Notes: generated by a model not told the origin, from the letters alone. A stretch of DNA of 25,639 nt from JBDIAR01 sp039812545 (GCA_039812545.1 JBDIAR010000023.1:1-25639); one strand, 5' to 3'; shown: positions 15,909 to 24,519, counted from the first letter of the stretch. Numbers and translations: made by a program.

Positions 15909-17279
15909 TCAGTCCCGACCCGACAGCAGCGCCCTGACCTCTGCGGCGGTGACCACCGAACCCGTCGCGAGCACGGCGCCCCCCAGTCCGTCGGCCTCGG
16001 CGAGGGTCGCGGCGACGTCGATCGCGTCCGGGAGACTGGCCGCTTCGGTGACCCGGTGATCGCCGAAGATCGCGCGCGCCACGTCGGCCAGGTCGGCCAC
16101 AGCCATTGCCCGTGGGGAGGATGTGCGGGTGACGACCACCTGGTCCAGCACCGGCTCGAGCGCCTCGAGGATGCCGTCGGCGTCCTTGCCGCGCAGCACG
16201 CCGACCACCCCGACCAGCGTCGTGAAGACGAACGACTCGCGGATCGCCGCGGCCAGGGCCCGCGCCCCGTGTGGGTTGTGCGCCGCGTCGACGAAGATCG
16301 TCGGGGAGCTGCGGACGAGTTCCAGACGGCCGGGCGAGGTGGATCTGGCCAGCCCGGCCCGCACGGTGTCGATGTCGAGCGCCTGGTCGCCGCCGGCGAG
16401 GAAGGCCTCGACGGCGGTGAGCGCCACCGCCGCGTTCTCGCTCTGGTGGACGCCGTGCAAGGGCACGAAAAGGTCCTCGTAGCGTCCAGCGGGAGTGGTG
16501 ATGTCGACGACCTGTCCTCCGACGGCCACCGTGCGGGAGGTCACCGCGAAGGCCGCACCCTGCAGCAGAAGTCGCGCGTCGACGCCCGCGGCCCGCTCCT
16601 GCAACACGGCGAGCGCGTCCAGGTCTTGCTCGGCGACGACGGCCGTCGCCCCCTCCTTGATGATCCCGGCCTTCTCGGCGGCGATCGCCTCGATGGTGTC
16701 GCCGAGGTACTCCTGGTGGTCCAGGCCGATCGGAGTGATGACGGCGACCTGGCCGTCCGCGACATTGGTCGCGTCCCAGGCGCCGCCCAGGCCCACCTCG
16801 ACGATCGCGACATGCACCGGCGCGTCGGCGAACATGGCATACGCCATCGTCGTGAGCACCTCGAAGAAGGTCATCCGCGGCCCGCCTTGCGTCAGCGACT
16901 GTGCGTCGACCATCGCCACATAGGGTGCAACGTCGTCGTATGCCGCGACGAACTGTTCGGCCGTGAGCGGCTCGTCAGCCAGGCAGATGCGCTCGCGCAC
17001 GTCGTGGAGATGCGGGGAGGTGAATCGGCCTGTGGTGAGGCCGAATTCGGTGAGGATCGCATCCATGAGGCGCGCCGTCGAGGTCTTGCCGTTGGTCCCG
17101 GTGACGTGGATGACGGGGAAGGTGGACTGCGGATCCCCGAGCAGATCCATGACCATCCGCATCCGGTCGAGGGAGGGGTCGATGACGTTCTCCGGAGCCC
17201 GGGACATCAGGTCCTGGTCGATCTCGCGCAACCGCTGACGCAACTGGGGGTCTTCGCCCGAGGTGGTCGGTCGGTCCAT
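15909..17279 (-). CDS. folC: Folylpolyglutamate synthase / dihydrofolate synthase
   Basis: The 456-residue Mur-ligase-family enzyme joins glutamate to dihydropteroate and extends the glutamyl tail of folates. The ATP-binding loop TGTNGKTS is at 60-67, followed by GRFTSPHLHDVRERI, VEVGLGGAWDATN (about 180), GLDHQEYLG, the central HQSENAAVALTA, and DAAHNPHGARALA in the C-terminal domain. The ATG at 17279 lies 1 nt after the ileS TGA, so translation is coupled to ileS and the gene shares its T-box-controlled transcript. The open frame continues upstream inside ileS, but that part has no family match. Confidence 0.96.
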   Translation of the reverse strand: MDRPTTSGEDPQLRQRLREIDQDLMSRAPENVIDPSLDRMRMVMDLLGDPQSTFPVIHVTGTNGKTSTARLMDAILTEFGLTTGRFTSPHLHDVRERICLADEPLTAEQFVAAYDDVAPYVAMVDAQSLTQGGPRMTFFEVLTTMAYAMFADAPVHVAIVEVGLGGAWDATNVADGQVAVITPIGLDHQEYLGDTIEAIAAEKAGIIKEGATAVVAEQDLDALAVLQERAAGVDARLLLQGAAFAVTSRTVAVGGQVVDITTPAGRYEDLFVPLHGVHQSENAAVALTAVEAFLAGGDQALDIDTVRAGLARSTSPGRLELVRSSPTIFVDAAHNPHGARALAAAIRESFVFTTLVGVVGVLRGKDADGILEALEPVLDQVVVTRTSSPRAMAVADLADVARAIFGDHRVTEAASLPDAIDVAATLAEADGLGGAVLATGSVVTAAEVRALLSGRD

Positions 17280-17280
17280 G

Positions 17281-20200
17281 TCACCGCTCCAATCTGCGCA
17301 GGCCGATGCGCACCGACTCGCCGTCGGAGAGCTCGGCGAGCACCGAATCATCGGCCAGGGCCGCCGGGTCGGGCACCGAGGCGAACTGGTCGGCGAGGAC
17401 CTCGGCGGCGATCCGGTCGCGATGCGCGACGATCGCGTCGTGGACCCGTTGCGATCCGCCGACCGCCAACGAGATCCGGTCCGAGATGTGCAGTTCCGCC
17501 TTCTTGCGCGCGTCCTGGACGGCGCGGATCACGTCGTTGGCGATCCCCTCGGCGGCCAGCTCTGGGGTGACCGCGGTGTCGAGGACGACGAAGCCTCCGC
17601 CGGGCAGCATGGCGGTCACGCGCTGTTGCGCGGCCCCGGCCTGCGCATCGGCGACGACGGTGTCCAGGGCATACTCGCCCTCGATCAGCGCGATGCCGCC
17701 GGCGACGACCGAGCCGTCGGGCTGCATCGACCAATCACCGGACTTGGCGGCCCTGATGGCGGCTTGCACCTCCTTGCCCAGGCGAGGTCCGGCGACCCGG
17801 GCGTTGACGGTGAGCCGTCGGGTGACGCCGAAATCGCCCTCACTGGCCGCACCGAGGTCGACCAGGGTGACGGCCTTGACGTTCAGCTCGTCCGCGACGA
17901 CGTCGACGAAGGGCGCCAGCTGAGCCGAGTCGGTCACCGCGACGGTGAGGTCGGCCAGGGGCAGCCGCGCGCGCAGGCCGTGGGCCTTGCGCAGCGCCGA
18001 CCCCGCCGAACACACCTCGCGGGCGCGGTCCATGGCCGCGACCAGGGCGTGATCCTGCGGCAGTGAACCGGCGTCCGGCCAGTCGGTCAGGTGCACCGAA
18101 CGGCCCCCGGTCAGCCCGCGCCAGATGTCCTCGGTCACCAGCGGCAGCAGCGGGGCGACGGTCCTGGTCAGCACCTCAAGGGCGGTGTACAGCGTGTCGA
18201 ACGCGGCTCGCGTCGACGCGGACATCTCATTGCCGCTGTCCCAGAACCGATCTCGGGACCGCCGGATGTACCAGTTCGTCAAGACGTCGAGGAAGCCGCG
18301 CATCGTCTCGCAGGCGTCGGCGATGGCGTATGCGTCGAGCTGGACCGTCATCTCTTCGACGAACTCGCGCAGCTTGGCGAGCAGGTACCGGTCCAGCACG
18401 TCCGTGGACTCGGTGGACCAGCGCGCCTGGTGACCGGCCCCGCCACCGGCGGCATTGGCATACAGGGCGAAGAAGTACCACGAGTTCCACAGCGGGATCA
18501 TCACTTGACGGACGCCGTCGCGGATGCCCTGTTCGGTGACGACCAGGTTGCCGCCGCGCAGGATCGGGCTGGACATGAGGAACCAGCGCATCGCGTCGGC
18601 GCCGTCGCGGTCGAACACCTCCGAGACGTCGGGGTAGTTCTTCAACGACTTGCTCATCTTCTGGCCGTCCGAGCCGAGCACGATGCCGTGACTGATGCAG
18701 GACGTGAACGCGGGCCGGTCGAAGATCGCGCTCGCCAGGATGTGCAGGGTGTAGAACCAGCCTCGGGTCTGGCCGATGTACTCGACGATGAAATCGCCCG
18801 GGAAGTGGTGCTCGAACCATTCGCGGTTCTCGAACGGGTAGTGCACTTGGGCGTAGGACATCGACCCCGAGTCGAACCACACGTCCAGGACGTCCGGGAC
18901 GCGGCGCATCGTCGAACGCCCCGTCGGGTCATCGGGATTCGGGCGGGTCAACGCGTCGATATAGGGCCGGTGCAGGTCGGTGACCATGACGCCGAAGTCG
19001 CGTTCGAGGTCCTCGACCGAGCCGTAGACGTCGATCCGGGGGTATGCCGGGTCGTCCGATCGCCACACGGGAATCGGACTGCCCCAGAAGCGGTTCCGCG
19101 AGATCGACCAGTCCCGGGCGTTGGCCAGCCACTTGCCGAATTGGCCGTCCTTGACGTGGTCCGGGGTCCAGGTGATCTGCTGGTTCAGCTCCCCCATCCG
19201 GTCCTTGAACTTGGTGACCTCCACGAACCACGACGAAACCGCCATGTACACCAACGGATTCCGGCACCGCCAGCAGTGCGGGTAAGCGTGGTCGTATGTC
19301 TCGCGCCGGAGCAGGACCGTCCCGGGAGACACCGAACCCACCGGCCCCTCACCGCGGGTCGCATTGCGCAGGTGCTCGATGATCTCGGGGTTCGCGTCGA
19401 ACACCTGCAGGCCGAGGTAGTCGGCCACCGGCAGGGTGAACCGCGCCCCGGCGTCCACCGGAACGACCGCCTCGATCCCGGCGGCCGCCGTCGCGAGCAT
19501 GTCGTCCTCACCGAATCCGCCAGCCAGATGGACCAATCCGGTGCCGTCCTCGGTGGTGACGAAGTCGGCGGCGATGATTTGGTGGGCGTTCGGCGAACCC
19601 GCGTAGTACGAGAAGGGCGGCGTGTAGGTGCGGCCCACGAGGTCGGAACCCTTGTGCCGGGCCACGATTCGCTCGGCGATGTCGTCGCCGAACTCGCGTC
19701 GGTATGCCGCCAGCCTCGCCTCGGCGAGCAGGAAGCGGCGCGGACCGCCCGGCATCCCAGACGGCATACCAAACGGCATACCGGTCGGCTCGGCCTCGAC
19801 GACCACATAGTCGATGTCCGGGCCCACGGCCACCGCCATATTCGAGGGCAGCGTCCACGGCGTCGTCGTCCAGATCAGGGCGATCTCGCCGGTCTCCAGC
19901 GTCAGTCCGACGGTCACCGCCGGGTCCTGGCGGTTCTGGTAGACGTCCTCGTCCATCCGCAACTCGTGGTTGGACAGCGGCGTCTCGTCCTGCCAGCAGT
20001 ACGGCAGCACCCGCTTGCCCTCGTAGACCAGGCCCTTGTCGTACAACTGCTTGAACGCCCAGATGACGCTCTCCATGAAAGAAAGGTTCATCGTCTTGTA
20101 GTCGTTGTCGAAGTCGACCCAGCGGGCCTGCCGGGTGACGTAGTCGCGCCACTCGTGGGTGTACTTCAGGACCGACTCCCGGCAGGCTTTGTTGAAGATC

Positions 20201-20625
20201 TCGACGCCGAGTTCCTCGATCTCCTTCTTGGTCTTCAGACCCAGTTGGGCGGCGGCCTCCAGCTCGGCGGGCAGACCGTGGGTGTCCCAGCCGAAGCGGC
20301 GCTCGACCCGCTTGCCGCGCATCGTCATGTAGCGCGGGACGACGTCCTTGACGTAGCCGGTCAACAGGTGCCCGTAGTGCGGCAGACCGTTGGCGAACGG
20401 CGGCCCGTCGTAGAAGACGAACTCGTTTGCGCCGTCCGGTCCGGCGTCGCGTTGGTCGATCGAGGCCTGGAAGGTCCCGTCCTGGTCCCAGTAGCGCAGG
20501 ACGCGCTCCTCGAGCTGCGGGAAACTCGGGGACGCCGTGACGGCCGCCGGTTCCCCGACGGGGGCCTCCGCGGTGGGCGAGTCTACGTGCGGGACGTCGT
20601 CGGTGGTGACCTTCGGGTAGGTCAT
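17281..20625 (-). CDS. ileS: Isoleucyl-tRNA synthetase
   Basis: The 1114-residue class I synthetase charges tRNA-Ile. The HIGH element is in GPPFANGLPHYGHL (HYGH at 83-86) and KMSKS at 656-660 in SDGQKMSKSLKNYPD; an editing domain lies between them (about 225-450). The length and style fit the long, eukaryote-like IleRS type usual in actinobacteria. The ATG at 20625 has AGGAG 7 nt upstream; the frame is open further upstream only because the riboswitch leader lacks stops. An odd feature is a low-complexity insert of tandem Gly-Met-Pro-x units at 282-295 in the editing region, encoded by tandem GGTATGCC words. folC follows by 1 nt. Confidence 0.98.
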   Translation of the reverse strand: MTYPKVTTDDVPHVDSPTAEAPVGEPAAVTASPSFPQLEERVLRYWDQDGTFQASIDQRDAGPDGANEFVFYDGPPFANGLPHYGHLLTGYVKDVVPRYMTMRGKRVERRFGWDTHGLPAELEAAAQLGLKTKKEIEELGVEIFNKACRESVLKYTHEWRDYVTRQARWVDFDNDYKTMNLSFMESVIWAFKQLYDKGLVYEGKRVLPYCWQDETPLSNHELRMDEDVYQNRQDPAVTVGLTLETGEIALIWTTTPWTLPSNMAVAVGPDIDYVVVEAEPTGMPFGMPSGMPGGPRRFLLAEARLAAYRREFGDDIAERIVARHKGSDLVGRTYTPPFSYYAGSPNAHQIIAADFVTTEDGTGLVHLAGGFGEDDMLATAAAGIEAVVPVDAGARFTLPVADYLGLQVFDANPEIIEHLRNATRGEGPVGSVSPGTVLLRRETYDHAYPHCWRCRNPLVYMAVSSWFVEVTKFKDRMGELNQQITWTPDHVKDGQFGKWLANARDWSISRNRFWGSPIPVWRSDDPAYPRIDVYGSVEDLERDFGVMVTDLHRPYIDALTRPNPDDPTGRSTMRRVPDVLDVWFDSGSMSYAQVHYPFENREWFEHHFPGDFIVEYIGQTRGWFYTLHILASAIFDRPAFTSCISHGIVLGSDGQKMSKSLKNYPDVSEVFDRDGADAMRWFLMSSPILRGGNLVVTEQGIRDGVRQVMIPLWNSWYFFALYANAAGGGAGHQARWSTESTDVLDRYLLAKLREFVEEMTVQLDAYAIADACETMRGFLDVLTNWYIRRSRDRFWDSGNEMSASTRAAFDTLYTALEVLTRTVAPLLPLVTEDIWRGLTGGRSVHLTDWPDAGSLPQDHALVAAMDRAREVCSAGSALRKAHGLRARLPLADLTVAVTDSAQLAPFVDVVADELNVKAVTLVDLGAASEGDFGVTRRLTVNARVAGPRLGKEVQAAIRAAKSGDWSMQPDGSVVAGGIALIEGEYALDTVVADAQAGAAQQRVTAMLPGGGFVVLDTAVTPELAAEGIANDVIRAVQDARKKAELHISDRISLAVGGSQRVHDAIVAHRDRIAAEVLADQFASVPDPAALADDSVLAELSDGESVRIGLRRLER
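19744..19787 (-). repeat. 12-nt tandem repeat inside ileS coding GMPF-GMPS-GMPG
   Basis: On the minus strand the units GGTATGCCGTTT, GGTATGCCGTCT and GGGATGCCGGGC follow each other in frame and encode residues 282-293. Two units keep the exact GTATGCC heptamer; the third has GGATGCC. The insert lies between VVVE and RRFLLAEARL, where related enzymes would be expected to run straight through. It looks like a local expansion of the dispersed word within an essential gene. Confidence 0.8.
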
Positions 20626-20868
20626 CGTGGTTCTCCTGCGATCGGTGGTCGGGCTGTGCCACGAGGACGATTCCCGGCGTATGCCGGTCACCGCGGTGCC
20701 ACCTCGCTTGCCGCACCGCCGAGCCTCGGGCGAGAACCCGGGCACCGGCATACGACCACTCTTGCCGAAGGCGGTGACGGGCCCACCCGTCCGGGTCTAG
20801 TGAGGCACGGAGGACCGGGCCCGTTCTTCCGGAGGCTCGCCGCTGATGACGGCTCGAACGCCTGTGGG
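20626..20868 (-). promoter_or_regulatory. T-box riboswitch leader of ileS-folC (translational type)
   Basis: The leader contains the T-box core AGGTGGCACCGCGG (minus strand, + 20691-20704), the hallmark that reads uncharged tRNA 3' ends. Upstream, a short Stem I can form from GGGCCC and CGTTC (about 20871-20850) with GAACG and GGCCC (about 20829-20815). It encloses GCCGTCATCAGCGGC, in which ATC is the likely isoleucine specifier codon. This compact Stem I fits the ultrashort actinobacterial ileS class. GGTTCTC at 20732-20738 is fully complementary to GAGAACC overlapping the Shine-Dalgarno (20629-20635), a plausible sequestering pair, so control would act on translation initiation. GCGGTGC pairs with GCACCGC around the T-box bulge. 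The variable base after TGG is C, where an A-discriminator tRNA would favour T. Confidence 0.88.
20678..20754. repeat. 11-bp perfect inverted repeat made of two GTATGCC words in the T-box leader
   Basis: CGTATGCCGGT at 20678-20688 and ACCGGCATACG at 20744-20754 are exact reverse complements with 55 nt between them. In the leader RNA they would form a long stem that encloses the T-box core and the GGTTCTC element. Each arm contains one copy of the dispersed GTATGCC heptamer. Confidence 0.8.
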
Positions 20869-20872
20869 CCCG

Positions 20873-20878
20873 ATTCTA
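20873..20878 (-). promoter_or_regulatory. -10 box of the ileS T-box promoter
   Basis: TAGAAT on the minus strand is a near-consensus -10 box. It is followed after about 6 nt by the GGGCCC that begins Stem I, so transcription would start at the base of the riboswitch. It sits 11 nt downstream of the DUF4118 gene stop. The -35 region at 17-18 bp is weak. Confidence 0.6.
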
Positions 20879-20888
20879 CGGCACGGGT

Positions 20889-21623
20889 TCAGGTCGCCAG
20901 CTGGTCGGCGAGCAGCAGGGCGGTCCGAAGGGACTCCGGCGTCGGTCGGGCCACGTGCGCTGCCGACGCGATCCGCAGGTAGCCGAGCTGAGCCCCACCG
21001 CGCAAGACCGGCAGGGCCACGTAACGATCCGTCGGGAAGCCGCCGCCGAGATCCACCGGCCGGCCCTGGCAGGAGGCCGATCCGTCCCGCTCGATCACCC
21101 ACGCGTCCCGCGGAATCGTCCCGGTCACGTAGTCACAGCGTTCGACCCCGAGGGTCTCACCGACCTGTCGCGCGATGGTCGCGTTGTGACTGGACCTGTC
21201 GGCGTCGCCTCGCTGGGTCGCCGTGGACAGCGCGAGGATCGAGTCCAACTGGGCGGCCCGCCGTAGTGCGGCCTCCTGTTGGCGCAGGCCCCAGAGCGCC
21301 AGTTCGGTGACGGCGACGCCGACGAGCACGAGCAACACCGCGAGTTCGACGTCGTCGCGCTCGTGGATCGTGAAGCTGAGGTACGGCGAGGTACAGAAGA
21401 AGTCGAACCACGCCGTCGTGGACAGCGCCGCGAGCAGTCCCGCGACCCGGTCGCCCGAGGCCGCGACCGCGACGACGACCAGGACGAAGACGAGCGCATT
21501 GCCGGCCTGGGAGAACCCGTCCCGGAACAGATACAGGATCGCTCCGGCTCCGATGGGCGCCAGTACCGCGACGGTCCGCATGATGGTGCTGTTGAGCGGC
21601 CATCCGGAAACGCGACGAGTCAT
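20889..21623 (-). CDS. DUF4118 (KdpD-like sensor) domain membrane protein
   Basis: This protein of about 244 residues has an N-terminal KdpD/DUF4118 membrane module: AVLAPIGAGAILYLF, ALVFVLVVVAVAASG, then the family hallmark AGLLAALSTTAWFDFFCTSP with YLSFTIHERDDVELAVLLVL, and another hydrophobic segment. A soluble C-terminal part follows (from about 110) with a helical linker and a GAF-like region ending in RTALLLADQLAT. There is no histidine-kinase catalytic domain, so it is a sensor-like input module without an output. The ATG at 21623 is preferred to a GTG at 21650; neither has a strong Shine-Dalgarno. It lies downstream of the acetyl-CoA hydrolase gene on the same strand and may be co-transcribed with it. 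Confidence 0.78.
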   Translation of the reverse strand: MTRRVSGWPLNSTIMRTVAVLAPIGAGAILYLFRDGFSQAGNALVFVLVVVAVAASGDRVAGLLAALSTTAWFDFFCTSPYLSFTIHERDDVELAVLLVLVGVAVTELALWGLRQQEAALRRAAQLDSILALSTATQRGDADRSSHNATIARQVGETLGVERCDYVTGTIPRDAWVIERDGSASCQGRPVDLGGGFPTDRYVALPVLRGGAQLGYLRIASAAHVARPTPESLRTALLLADQLAT

Positions 21624-21695
21624 GGTCCCATTGGACCACCGATTCGCCACCGGCGCGCGGACCCGGTGGGGCCGGCCGCAGGCTACCCGTCGGGG

Positions 21696-23012
21696 CTACC
21701 CGAGGCCGAGCTCGTATGCCTCTTCCCACAGTTCGTCGCGTACCCGCGGGTGGGCGGCGCGTTCGATGATGTTGCGGGCCTGGGTGCGCTCGTCACGGCC
21801 GAAGACCTCGGCGACACCCTGTTCGGTGATCACCGCGCTGTGCTGGAACGAGGTCACGGGTTCGTCGATCAGCGGCACGATCGTGGAGACGTCGGCCTTG
21901 GGATGCCAGGACCGCAGGGCCATCAACGCCTGGCCGCCGGGGGCGTGCAGGGCACCGACGATGAAGTCCGTTTGGCCGCCGAACCCCGAGTGGATGCGGG
22001 CCCGGATGCGCGAGGCGTTGGCCTGGGAGAGCAGGTCCACCTGGAGCGCCGTGTTGATGGAGGTCATCTGCGGCTGCTGGGCGACGTTCGACGGGTCGTT
22101 GGTGACCTCGGTGCGGCGCATGACGAGTTGCGGGTTGCGGTGCATCCACTTGTACAACTCGTTGGAGCCCATCGCGAAGCTCGCGGTGACCACGCGGTCG
22201 GGGTCCAACGCCCCCGCGGCGTCCAGCGCCAAGATGCCGTCCGAAACCATCTCGGACCAGATCCCGAGGTTCTTCAACCGGGCCAGCCCGGGCAAGGTGG
22301 CGTCCGGCACCTCCCCGATCCCGAGTTGCAGGGTCGCGCCGTCGCTCACCCGGCTCGAACACAACTCGCCGATGATCCGGGCGGCCTCGGCGGCGTCCCC
22401 CGTCGACGGCGGCTTGTGCGAGTGGTGCTCCACCGACCGGTCGACCTCGATGAACCCGTCGAAAATATCGGCGTCGAACTCGCCGTCGCCGTAGGTGTAA
22501 GGCATCTGCGGATTGATCTGGGCGACCAACAGGCCACCCCGGGATTTCACCGCTTCGATGGCCGCCGCAACGACGTTGATCTCGATGCCGAGCGAGACCT
22601 TCCCGTCGATCGGCTCCGAGACGTGCACGACCACCGCGTCCGGCGGCTGGTGAGAACGGAACAGGGCCGGGACGAGGGACAGCCGCGCCGGCGTGTACCG
22701 CAACGAACGAACCTTCCGCATCCCCGGGCCGACGAAGGGGCTCTCGTGAATGATGCCGTCGCGCACCGGGATTCCCGAGTGCGCGTTGAGCATCCACAAC
22801 TTGAAGGACGGCACCGATTCGTCGACGAGCTTCAGCAACTCCCAGGGGGTTCCGCCGTTGCCGGTGACCACGATCCGGGGTCGCCCCTCGGACAACCGCG
22901 ACCGCAACAGCGAACCCATCGACTCGGTGCTCAGTACAGACGTCGCCACGTCCACGATCTCCTTCGGGCAGGCCGGCCGCTCTGGCACGGTCGGATGAGT
23001 CAACCTTGGCAT
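21696..23012 (-). CDS. Acetyl-CoA hydrolase / CoA-transferase family protein
   Basis: This protein of about 438 residues belongs to the acetyl-CoA hydrolase/transferase family, which includes acetate- and 4-hydroxybutyrate-dependent CoA-transferases and Ach1. Visible motifs are LQLGIGEVPDATLPGL (228-243), GIWSEMVSDGIL (250-261), where Glu254 is the likely catalytic residue that forms the glutamyl-CoA thioester, HSGFGGQTDFIVGA (341-354) and ITEQGVAEVFG (395-405). The acid substrate cannot be predicted. The ATG at 23012 gives the normal family length; GTG at 23021 is possible, and the open frame further upstream is a shadow of the divergent flavoprotein gene. It would interconvert acyl-CoA and free acid in carboxylate metabolism. 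Confidence 0.88.
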   Translation of the reverse strand: MPRLTHPTVPERPACPKEIVDVATSVLSTESMGSLLRSRLSEGRPRIVVTGNGGTPWELLKLVDESVPSFKLWMLNAHSGIPVRDGIIHESPFVGPGMRKVRSLRYTPARLSLVPALFRSHQPPDAVVVHVSEPIDGKVSLGIEINVVAAAIEAVKSRGGLLVAQINPQMPYTYGDGEFDADIFDGFIEVDRSVEHHSHKPPSTGDAAEAARIIGELCSSRVSDGATLQLGIGEVPDATLPGLARLKNLGIWSEMVSDGILALDAAGALDPDRVVTASFAMGSNELYKWMHRNPQLVMRRTEVTNDPSNVAQQPQMTSINTALQVDLLSQANASRIRARIHSGFGGQTDFIVGALHAPGGQALMALRSWHPKADVSTIVPLIDEPVTSFQHSAVITEQGVAEVFGRDERTQARNIIERAAHPRVRDELWEEAYELGLG

Positions 23013-23084
23013 AACCGGCACGGCTACCGGAACGCGATGACACCGACCAGCGGGCACCGACGAGGCGGACACAATGCCAGGCAA

Positions 23085-23106
23085 TAGACTGGCACATCGG
23101 AAGGAG
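23085..23106 (+). promoter_or_regulatory. -10 box and ribosome-binding site of the flavoprotein gene
   Basis: TAGACT (23085-23090) fits TANNNT, and GGAAGGAG (23099-23106) lies 6 nt before the GTG at 23113. The strong ribosome-binding site fixes the GTG start over an in-frame ATG at 23074 that lies upstream of both signals. Confidence 0.55.
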
Positions 23107-23112
23107 CCGTCC

Positions 23113-24519
23113 GTGGGCACCCCCCCAAGCGCCGTCCAGCCACCGTCCGCCGACGCCGCATCGCTACCGGCCACGCTGTGGCCGGCCCGGGTGGACGACC
23201 CCGATATCGCCGCCGGATACGCCGTGGACGCCATGCCGGGGCAGCGGGCCGTGACCGATTTCACCGTGGTCCGGGCGCGGGACGCCGCCGACGTCGTCGC
23301 CGTCCTCGAACACGCACAGGCGCACGGCATACCCGTCGTCCCACAAGGGGCACGCACCGGACTGGCCGGCGGCGCGAGCGCGACGCCCGGCTGCATCGTC
23401 CTCAATGTCGAGGCACTCGACCGCATCGAGGACCTCGACGCGGTCCAGGGGCTGGCCGTGGTCGGCCCGGGTGTCGTGAACGAGACGCTCAAGGCGGCGG
23501 CGGCGCAGGTCGGGTTGTGGTTCAGCCCCGACCCGGCCTCGGCCGCCACCTGCACGATCGGCGGCAATGTCGCGACGAACGCCGGTGGCCTGTGCTGCGT
23601 GAAGTACGGCGTGACCGCGGACCACATCCGCGGGCTCGAGGTCGTCCTGCCCGGTGGCGAGACGATCCGCACGGGACGGCGGACCGCCAAGGGGGTGGCC
23701 GGCTACGACCTGACCGGACTCTTCGTGGGCTCGGAGGGAACGCTCGGAGTCGTCACCCGCGTGGTTGTGGCCCTGATCCCCCGGCCGGCGCCGGCGATGA
23801 CGGCCGTGGCGGCCTTCGACGACCTGACCCGGCTCACCGGCGCGGTTGTCGCGCTGCGTCGCGACCAGGCTCGGCCCAGCCTGGTCGAGTTCCTCGACCA
23901 GCCGACGGTGGCGGCGATCATGCGACTCGGTGATTTCGGCTATCCCACCGATTGCGCGGGAATCGTTCTCGTCCAATCGGATCGGGAGGGGTATGCCGGT
24001 GCCGACGTCGAGCGGTATGCCGACCTGTTGTCCGCAGCCGGGGCCACCGACATGGCCTTCGCCGAGTCCGCGCAGACGTCCGCGGACCTGATGGCCGGGC
24101 GACGCGCGCTCAACACCGCCCTCGACCGCACCGGTCCCAGCCTGGTCGAGGACGTCTGTGTCCCCATCGCGAGCATCGCAGATGTCGTGCGGGCCACCAC
24201 CGAGGTGGGCGCGCAGCTGGGAGTGCGGGTCACCATTGCCGGCCATGCCGGCGACGGCAATCTGCACCCGCGGTTCTACTACGACGACCGGGACCCGGGT
24301 TCGCTGCAGCGGGCGACGGCGGCCTTCGACGCGCTGGCGGATCTGGTTCTCGCCGCGGGCGGGACGATCACCGGCGAACACGGCATCGGCATACAGAAGG
24401 CACCGTGGTTGCGACGGGAACTCGGGGACGCGGAGTGGCTACGACAGGTGCGACTCAAGGCGTTCTTCGATCCGAGGGGCATCATGAACCCGGGCAAGGT
24501 GTATGCCGGCGACGTGTGA
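23113..24519 (+). CDS. FAD-linked oxidase, GlcD / D-lactate dehydrogenase type
   Basis: This 468-residue flavoprotein should oxidise a 2-hydroxy acid such as glycolate or D-lactate. The PCMH-type FAD domain (about 45-225) shows PVVPQGARTGLAGGA (75-89), IGGNVATNAGGLCCVKYG (149-166) and GLFVGSEGTLGVVTRV. The C-terminal FAD-oxidase domain has the metal- and substrate-binding AGHAGDGNLHPRFYY (about 375-389) and TGEHGIGIQKAPWL (about 419-432), ending in DPRGIMNPGKVY. All key family motifs are intact. It diverges from the CoA-transferase gene across 100 bp, consistent with linked use of small carboxylic acids. Exact substrate unknown. Confidence 0.92.
   Translation: MGTPPSAVQPPSADAASLPATLWPARVDDPDIAAGYAVDAMPGQRAVTDFTVVRARDAADVVAVLEHAQAHGIPVVPQGARTGLAGGASATPGCIVLNVEALDRIEDLDAVQGLAVVGPGVVNETLKAAAAQVGLWFSPDPASAATCTIGGNVATNAGGLCCVKYGVTADHIRGLEVVLPGGETIRTGRRTAKGVAGYDLTGLFVGSEGTLGVVTRVVVALIPRPAPAMTAVAAFDDLTRLTGAVVALRRDQARPSLVEFLDQPTVAAIMRLGDFGYPTDCAGIVLVQSDREGYAGADVERYADLLSAAGATDMAFAESAQTSADLMAGRRALNTALDRTGPSLVEDVCVPIASIADVVRATTEVGAQLGVRVTIAGHAGDGNLHPRFYYDDRDPGSLQRATAAFDALADLVLAAGGTITGEHGIGIQKAPWLRRELGDAEWLRQVRLKAFFDPRGIMNPGKVYAGDV

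Noticed and set aside
18091..20982. Very long plus-strand open frame opposite ileS
   Set aside because: It is the complement of IleRS, whose motifs are complete; the plus-strand translation shows no family.
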